8,759 bases of DNA, taken from Candidatus Dormiibacterota bacterium (GTDB lineage Bacteria; Chloroflexota; Dormibacteria; UBA8260; Bog-877). The position numbers were made by a program, and so were the translations under genes. Positions 5,831 to 8,759 of the stretch are shown in pieces; the stretch's first letter is position 1; each line of letters opens with the position of its first letter. The notes beneath the pieces are model-generated. The model had not been told where the DNA came from, made no database searches, and saw only the letters and a list, made by a program, of their open reading frames with translations. The stretch covers positions 2,997 to 11,755 of the forward strand of contig PLTL01000172.1 of assembly GCA_003164475.1 (NCBI GenBank), written 5' to 3'.

Positions 5831-6621
5831 GTCGATACCGGCGGGCGGTTGCTGTCAGCATCGCGAGCCTCATCCTTGTCGGTGGCGCGGGAGGGGCTGT
5901 CCTGCTCACCCGAGGGTCTGCGGTAAAGGATGGCCAGCATCCGCAGCCAGTGGCCGCTCTGACCGGCCCGGTGGCCACGGGCGTCCCGGTCGATACGGCA
6001 AGTGCCATCACACCCATTCCAGCCGTATCGACTCCCGCACCTGGAGCGCCGACTGCAAGCCAGACGCCCGCATCCCAGAATCCTGCGGAGGGGTCGACAG
6101 CCAAGCCGGTCTCCTCACCAACCACCGCGACCCGGCCCTCAAATCCTGGCCCGACTGCGCCGCCTCCGGCTGGAACACCAACCCCCCAGGCCACGTCATC
6201 ACCCGCACCCACACCCACGCCCACGCCGATCCCTACCGCCGCACCCACACCCACGCCGATCCCCACCGCCGCACCCACACCCACGCCGATCCCCACCGCA
6301 CCTCCCATTCCTCCCCTATCGACGGTGACCGGCACATGGAGCGTGGACGTGGACGGGCATACCGACTCCGGTAACTGCACTCTCGGGGGCACGCAGTGGA
6401 CCTACTCTTTCACCGCCGTCTCACTCTCCTTTAGCGCGTCATGGACGGGCTGCCACTTCCTGATGTACGGCATGTCCGCTAACGACTGCACCAGCGACGG
6501 AGGCTGGATCATGACGCCCATCGGAGCGTCGCTCGACCTGACCACAACCTCTCCGCCCTTCACCTCCAGCTACACGTGTGCTCAGGCGGCTCCGTGGATG
6601 GTGAGCCTGCAATGGTTCTGA
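5824..6621 (+). CDS. Membrane-anchored Pro/Thr-stalk protein with four-Cys C-terminal domain (265 aa)
   Basis: Three parts are visible. Residues 1-29 are a basic start (MLSRYRR) plus a hydrophobic segment, a signal anchor or signal peptide. Residues 30-165 are rich in Pro, Thr, Ala and Ser, ending in three copies of a ten-residue unit (A/T)PTPTPIPTA at 130-159, an extended stalk of the kind that spaces domains away from the cell surface. Residues 166-265 form a compact domain beginning TVTGTWSVDVDGHT, rich in Thr, Ser and aromatics and probably beta-stranded, with cysteines at 185, 210, 222 and 252 that could make two disulfides outside the cell. I do not recognise this domain. GGGAG (5812-5816) lies seven bases before the ATG. 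The start overlaps the previous gene by seven bases, suggesting co-translation. It may be a ligand-binding or adhesion-type surface protein. Confidence 0.78.
   Translation: MLSRYRRAVAVSIASLILVGGAGGAVLLTRGSAVKDGQHPQPVAALTGPVATGVPVDTASAITPIPAVSTPAPGAPTASQTPASQNPAEGSTAKPVSSPTTATRPSNPGPTAPPPAGTPTPQATSSPAPTPTPTPIPTAAPTPTPIPTAAPTPTPIPTAPPIPPLSTVTGTWSVDVDGHTDSGNCTLGGTQWTYSFTAVSLSFSASWTGCHFLMYGMSANDCTSDGGWIMTPIGASLDLTTTSPPFTSSYTCAQAAPWMVSLQWF
6211..6300 (+). repeat. Three tandem copies of a 30-bp coding repeat
   Basis: Units at 6211-6240, 6241-6270 and 6271-6300. The second and third differ only in the last base; the first differs at a few positions. Each unit is exactly ten codons and encodes (A/T)PTPTPIPTA, so gain or loss of a unit would keep the frame and change stalk length. 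Near-identity at the DNA level indicates recent duplication or homogenisation. Confidence 0.9.
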
Positions 6622-6657
6622 CCATCCACCGACGGCGACCAAGGTGTGCGGTTGGGG

Positions 6658-6697
6658 CCGACCGGCGTACGCATGGGCGAGCCCGAGCAACGGTCGG
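6658..6697 (+). promoter_or_regulatory. Structured intergenic element after the stalk gene
   Basis: CCGACCG (6658-6664) is the exact reverse complement of CGGTCGG (6691-6697). The 26-base interior contains the palindrome GCGTACGC (6665-6672) and GGGC-GA-GCCC (6675-6684). A TTTT lies at 6712-6715, 14 bases past the stem. It may be a terminator-like or processing hairpin separating the stalk-protein gene from the next group. The weak GTG-started frame from 6644 crosses it. Confidence 0.28.
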
Positions 6698-6736
6698 AAT
6701 CGCGTCTTGCGTTTTGCGTGGCGTTCGGTTCTCGCG

Positions 6737-6895
6737 ATGACGGACACAGCATCGATGTCGGCGAGCGGATCGGGTCGTACGGATGACCCCGACGGAACCA
6801 CGGTGGCGTTCTGGGAACGTGTCGATCAGCTCAGGGCTGCTGCTGTCGCGCCACCGACACTGAGCGCCCCACTACGGCAGGAGGCAGAGCGATGA
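6737..6895 (+). CDS. Possible small acidic protein (52 aa), doubtful
   Basis: A short frame starting MTDTASMSASGSGRTDD, followed by VAFWERVDQLRAAAVAPP, a plausible single helix. It ends at an ATGA shared with the next gene's start. No Shine-Dalgarno is seen before 6737, and the frame is also open back to a GTG at 6644 without better support. The overlap alone is weak evidence, because any ATGA closes the frame ahead of it. It may be real and coupled to the next gene, or be leader sequence. No family recognised. Confidence 0.28.
   Translation: MTDTASMSASGSGRTDDPDGTTVAFWERVDQLRAAAVAPPTLSAPLRQEAER
6879..6884 (+). promoter_or_regulatory. Ribosome binding site for the 6892 ORF
   Basis: AGGAGG, a perfect Shine-Dalgarno core, stands seven bases before the ATG at 6892. 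It is the main reason for accepting that small ORF as translated. Confidence 0.6.
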
Positions 6896-7131
6896 CATGT
6901 CCCGGTTCCCGCCACCAGCAGCCGATCGGCCCTACTGACCTCTTGGCAATGGGCGATGCGCGTCTCTCTTGTGACGGCGAGATTCCAGGGTCGTCGCAAA
7001 CGGATTGCGCTTTGTGCGCTTTCCACGGGCACTCGCGTAAATGCCGGTTGGGGCCCGGCTCTTGGCCTCCTCTGAGGTCGCGCCGACTGCCCCTTCGCGG
7101 CTTGGCATCGCTGAGGAGCAGATGGCAATGA
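6892..7131 (+). CDS. Small cysteine-rich protein (79 aa), hypothetical
   Basis: Supported mainly by an ideal AGGAGG seven bases before the ATG and by its fit between neighbours: its ATG overlaps the upstream stop, and its TGA (7129-7131) overlaps the ATG of the next gene. The protein has five cysteines in its first 51 residues (C3, C27, C39, C42, C51), including C39-x2-C42-x2-H45-x-H47-x3-C51, a possible metal-binding knot. The remainder is Arg/Leu/Pro-rich and lacks any motif. Codon choice is less GC-biased at position 3 than in the large genes. A zinc-binding role would match the zinc modules nearby but is inferred. Alternatively it is a translated leader that couples ribosomes to the 7128 gene. 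No family recognised. Confidence 0.4.
   Translation: MTCPGSRHQQPIGPTDLLAMGDARLSCDGEIPGSSQTDCALCAFHGHSRKCRLGPGSWPPLRSRRLPLRGLASLRSRWQ
7113..7118 (+). promoter_or_regulatory. Ribosome binding site choosing the start at 7128
   Basis: GAGGAG is nine bases before the ATG at 7128 but only three before the in-frame ATG at 7122 and far downstream of the frame's first candidate start at 7041. Spacing favours 7128, giving a protein that begins MSTNQLVATGD. Confidence 0.6.
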
Positions 7132-8207
7132 GCACCAATCAGCTGGTCGCAACGGGGGATGTCCAGAGCGCGTGGGTTGCCTGGGCTGAACGCCAGTACC
7201 CGGAGAACCGGGCCGTGCAGCAGATGATGCCCGCCCCGGTGAATCTCGCTCAGCAGCTGGGGGCAGCCACTTCAGACGACATCGCGACTCTCGTACGATC
7301 GGCCGTCGCCATCAAACTGGAGCTGGCGACTGCCGGGCCCGACGCGGCGTCCGTCCTGCGAGCTCTCCTCGCAGCAGGATGGGAACCGCCGGGCCTGAGC
7401 AAGTCCCCGATCGTCCTCTACCCTAAAGAGGGGGAGCGACTCTTGGCGCAGGGCGAGTGCGATGCCTTGGTCTGGGAGGCTGCTGTTCCGCAGAAGGTGA
7501 GACACTCCTTGGTGGGAGGTGCCAGTCCCATCGGGTTGGCCCTGCTCGCAGTCTCTGCCGCTGCCAACGCGGCTTCGGACGCCAAGGTGGCGCACGATGC
7601 GGCTGTGAAATGGCGCCCCGTGGGACATTCCTTAATCTGTGTGACCAACCTTCGCGTTGCCCGACGCGTGGGCGGCACCGACGGGAGCCCAAACTGGAAT
7701 GCATACCTACTCTCGGACATCCGCAGCCTCTCCTTCGGTCCAAACTCGAGCGCCCTAGTCGTTCGCATGGCCGGCAAGGAGTCCACCCCCTTCCGATACC
7801 AAATGCCCACCGCACCGGTGTGGTTCGCACTCCTGGCGCATCTCGTACCACCCAGCGCGTTGCCTCACGTCGATGCGCCGTCGGCGCCGCCGGTCGCTGC
7901 CATCGCGCGCCCTGATCCGAATCAGGCGTACGCAGGTCCGTCCATCGACGCTTTGCGCCCCGGCGACGTTGCGATGGAGCCCCAGCCTTGGACTCCACTG
8001 ACCGTCCAATTCCCCCCCGCTGCTCCTCTCCGCGGTGCGGACAGTCTTCCCTCGCCGCCCCAGGCCCAGGTCAGCACAGCGCTACCACCCGCCCCACCTG
8101 CTGCCCCACCGATGCCGCCTCCGCTCACGCTGGTCTGCTGGCAGTGCCGAAGTGTCGTGCCCTCGACTAATCAGTTCTGCCACCGGTGCGGAAACCAGCT
8201 CCACTGA
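7128..8207 (+). CDS. PH-like-domain protein with C-terminal zinc ribbon (359 aa)
   Basis: Residues 1-90 are helical and unrecognised. Residues about 95-240 look like the bacterial PH/GRAM-like fold of uncharacterised high-GC proteins: KEGERLLAQGE (100-110), a small-residue hydrophobic stretch (129-150), WRPVGHSLICVTNLRV (162-177) matching the recalled 'W-x-P-x2-x-G-x-L-x-VT-x2-R' hallmark, W190 then SDIRSLSF (196-203), and a last helix VWFALLAHLV. A Pro/Ala-rich linker (241-335) leads to a zinc ribbon, C337-W-Q-C340-x10-C351-H-R-C354, at the very end. That ribbon shares layout and W, P and F positions with the 4826-5281 protein. There is no clear signal peptide, so a cytoplasmic or membrane-peripheral location is likely. 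Its ATG overlaps the previous stop (ATGA), suggesting coupling. The PH-like call rests on remembered pattern, not on a search. Confidence 0.75.
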   Translation: MSTNQLVATGDVQSAWVAWAERQYPENRAVQQMMPAPVNLAQQLGAATSDDIATLVRSAVAIKLELATAGPDAASVLRALLAAGWEPPGLSKSPIVLYPKEGERLLAQGECDALVWEAAVPQKVRHSLVGGASPIGLALLAVSAAANAASDAKVAHDAAVKWRPVGHSLICVTNLRVARRVGGTDGSPNWNAYLLSDIRSLSFGPNSSALVVRMAGKESTPFRYQMPTAPVWFALLAHLVPPSALPHVDAPSAPPVAAIARPDPNQAYAGPSIDALRPGDVAMEPQPWTPLTVQFPPAAPLRGADSLPSPPQAQVSTALPPAPPAAPPMPPPLTLVCWQCRSVVPSTNQFCHRCGNQLH

Positions 8208-8357
8208 GTGACGATGATGGATCGAGAAGTGCTGAGAGACGTACGGGACCAACCCCCAGACACGGGCACAAGATGCGCGCCTTCGCGGGAATTGATCAGA
8301 TGACTCCCCCGCGTACGTCCAAGCTTCAGCACGCACCCGCCGGGCCGAGCATCGCGG

Positions 8358-8375
8358 GAGTCTGCGGGGAGACTC
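8358..8375 (+). terminator. Hairpin between the last two genes
   Basis: GAGTCT, a six-base loop (GCGGGG), then AGACTC: a perfect six-base-pair stem about 150 bp after the zinc-ribbon gene stop. There is no T-run after it. It could be a processing or weak termination signal, or part of the leader of the 8473 gene. Confidence 0.22.
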
Positions 8376-8459
8376 GTCGGCACTCGGCCACCCTCGCTCG
8401 CCGCCATTCCGCCGCCGTCGCCCCGGGTCGGAGCGAGAGCGCCGCGTTCTCCAAACCAC

Positions 8460-8464
8460 GGAGG
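8460..8464 (+). promoter_or_regulatory. Ribosome binding site for the 8473 gene
   Basis: GGAGG lies eight bases before the ATG at 8473, which supports that start for the gene running off the right edge. Confidence 0.65.
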
Positions 8465-8472
8465 CCACTCCC

Positions 8473-8759
8473 ATGACCCCACCGAACACCGCCAGCGGCG
8501 GCGGATCGGGAGTCATCGCCCTCGTACTGATACTGGCGGTAGTCGCGGGTGTCGCGTACTACGTCGCGGTGGTGAGAGGTGCGAAGCAATCGATCACCAC
8601 CCCGTGGCAGCCCTCGCAGGTCCTTCGTCAGGCGGTCCAGGAGATCGGAGCAGAGCGCAAGTGGGTGGTCACGGGCCACACGCAGGATTACGCGACATTC
8701 ACGCGAGCCGGAACGAAGAGCTGTGCGCTGGGCTGCCTGCTGCTGTGGCTCTTCTTCAT
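8473..8759 (+). CDS. Small membrane protein (3' end outside window)
   Basis: The frame is open to the window's end (95 codons seen). A short Gly/Ser-rich start is followed by a membrane span at residues 13-34 (VIALVLILAVVAGVAYY core). A hydrophilic segment comes next, containing VLRQAVQEIGAERKWVVTGHT and DYATFTRAGTKS. A second hydrophobic span begins near residue 84 (CALGCLLLWLFF) and is cut by the edge. The middle plus second span resembles a small domain I recall from zinc-ribbon membrane proteins of high-GC bacteria: a beta hairpin with a W-x-V...T...A-x-F pattern running into a C-terminal membrane segment. That resemblance is tentative. GGAGG sits eight bases before the ATG. The upstream gap of 265 bp leaves open whether it is co-transcribed with the zinc-ribbon gene. 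Function unknown. Confidence 0.68.
   Translation, partial: MTPPNTASGGGSGVIALVLILAVVAGVAYYVAVVRGAKQSITTPWQPSQVLRQAVQEIGAERKWVVTGHTQDYATFTRAGTKSCALGCLLLWLFF

Larger units (their letters stand above)
8208..8472. other. Gap before the last gene, no convincing CDS
   Basis: 265 bp. A 29-codon frame (8214-8303, starting MMDREVLRDVRD) and a frame from 8273 to 8476 are open, but neither has a good ribosome binding site and the latter translates to Arg/Pro/Ala/Ser-rich sequence. A hairpin occupies 8358-8375. I see no recognisable promoter. Confidence 0.5.

Noticed and set aside
6211..6300. CRISPR-like array
   Set aside because: The 30-bp units are directly adjacent with no spacers, are in frame, and encode a Pro/Thr stalk.
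5682..6392. Minus-strand 236-codon frame with Gly/Val repeats (GIGVGVGAAV)
   Set aside because: The repeats are simply the reverse strand of the 30-bp Pro/Thr stalk repeat. The plus-strand gene has the signal anchor, ribosome site and folded C-terminal domain.
8186..8476. Frame open from 8186 (or ATG 8273) to 8476, overlapping the last gene's ATG
   Set aside because: Starts inside the zinc-ribbon coding region or lacks a ribosome site. The product is Arg/Pro/Ala/Ser-rich, second codon positions are GC-rich (unlike real genes here), and the ATGA overlap is uninformative by itself.

Overview
The window is a high-GC bacterial stretch in which every gene I can support lies on the + strand. The organism is probably a member of Chloroflexota or another high-GC Gram-positive-like phylum such as Actinomycetota. 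I infer this from the GC-rich codons, a giant LuxR-type (LAL) ATPase regulator, several short zinc-ribbon proteins, and a membrane-anchored protein with a Pro/Thr 'TPTPIPTA' stalk. No rRNA, tRNA, CRISPR array, transposase or integrase was recognised.

Layout. (1) 1-479 is the 3' part of scpB, the chromosome segregation/condensation protein; its N-terminal winged helix lies off the left edge. A bulged hairpin sits just after its stop. (2) 480-1180 is about 700 bp with no convincing normal-sized gene. It holds one possible 56-codon ORF, a small tandem repeat and the upstream region of the next gene. (3) 1181-4138 encodes a 985-residue LAL-type regulator: an N-terminal AAA/NTPase domain, a long helical-repeat middle and a C-terminal LuxR helix-turn-helix. 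(4) 4273-8207 is a close-packed series of small, poorly known genes: a B-box-like zinc-finger membrane protein, a disordered zinc-ribbon protein, a signal-anchor protein, a secreted or anchored Pro/Thr-stalk protein with a four-cysteine C-terminal domain, two doubtful or small ORFs (one cysteine-rich), and a PH-like-domain protein with a C-terminal zinc ribbon. (5) From 8473 a membrane protein begins and runs off the right edge.

How they may work together. Gaps of 18-19 nt and overlapping ends from 4273 to 6621 suggest one transcript for the first four small genes. A second compact group, 6892-8207, may belong to it or be read separately. Recurrent features are cysteine-pair zinc modules on the cytoplasmic side (three proteins, plus the small Cys-rich ORF) and single- or multi-pass membrane proteins, one of which has a long extracytoplasmic stalk. 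The LAL regulator directly upstream on the same strand is the natural candidate to control them. A cell-envelope or sensing function is an inference from architecture alone; no enzyme motif is visible in any of the small genes.
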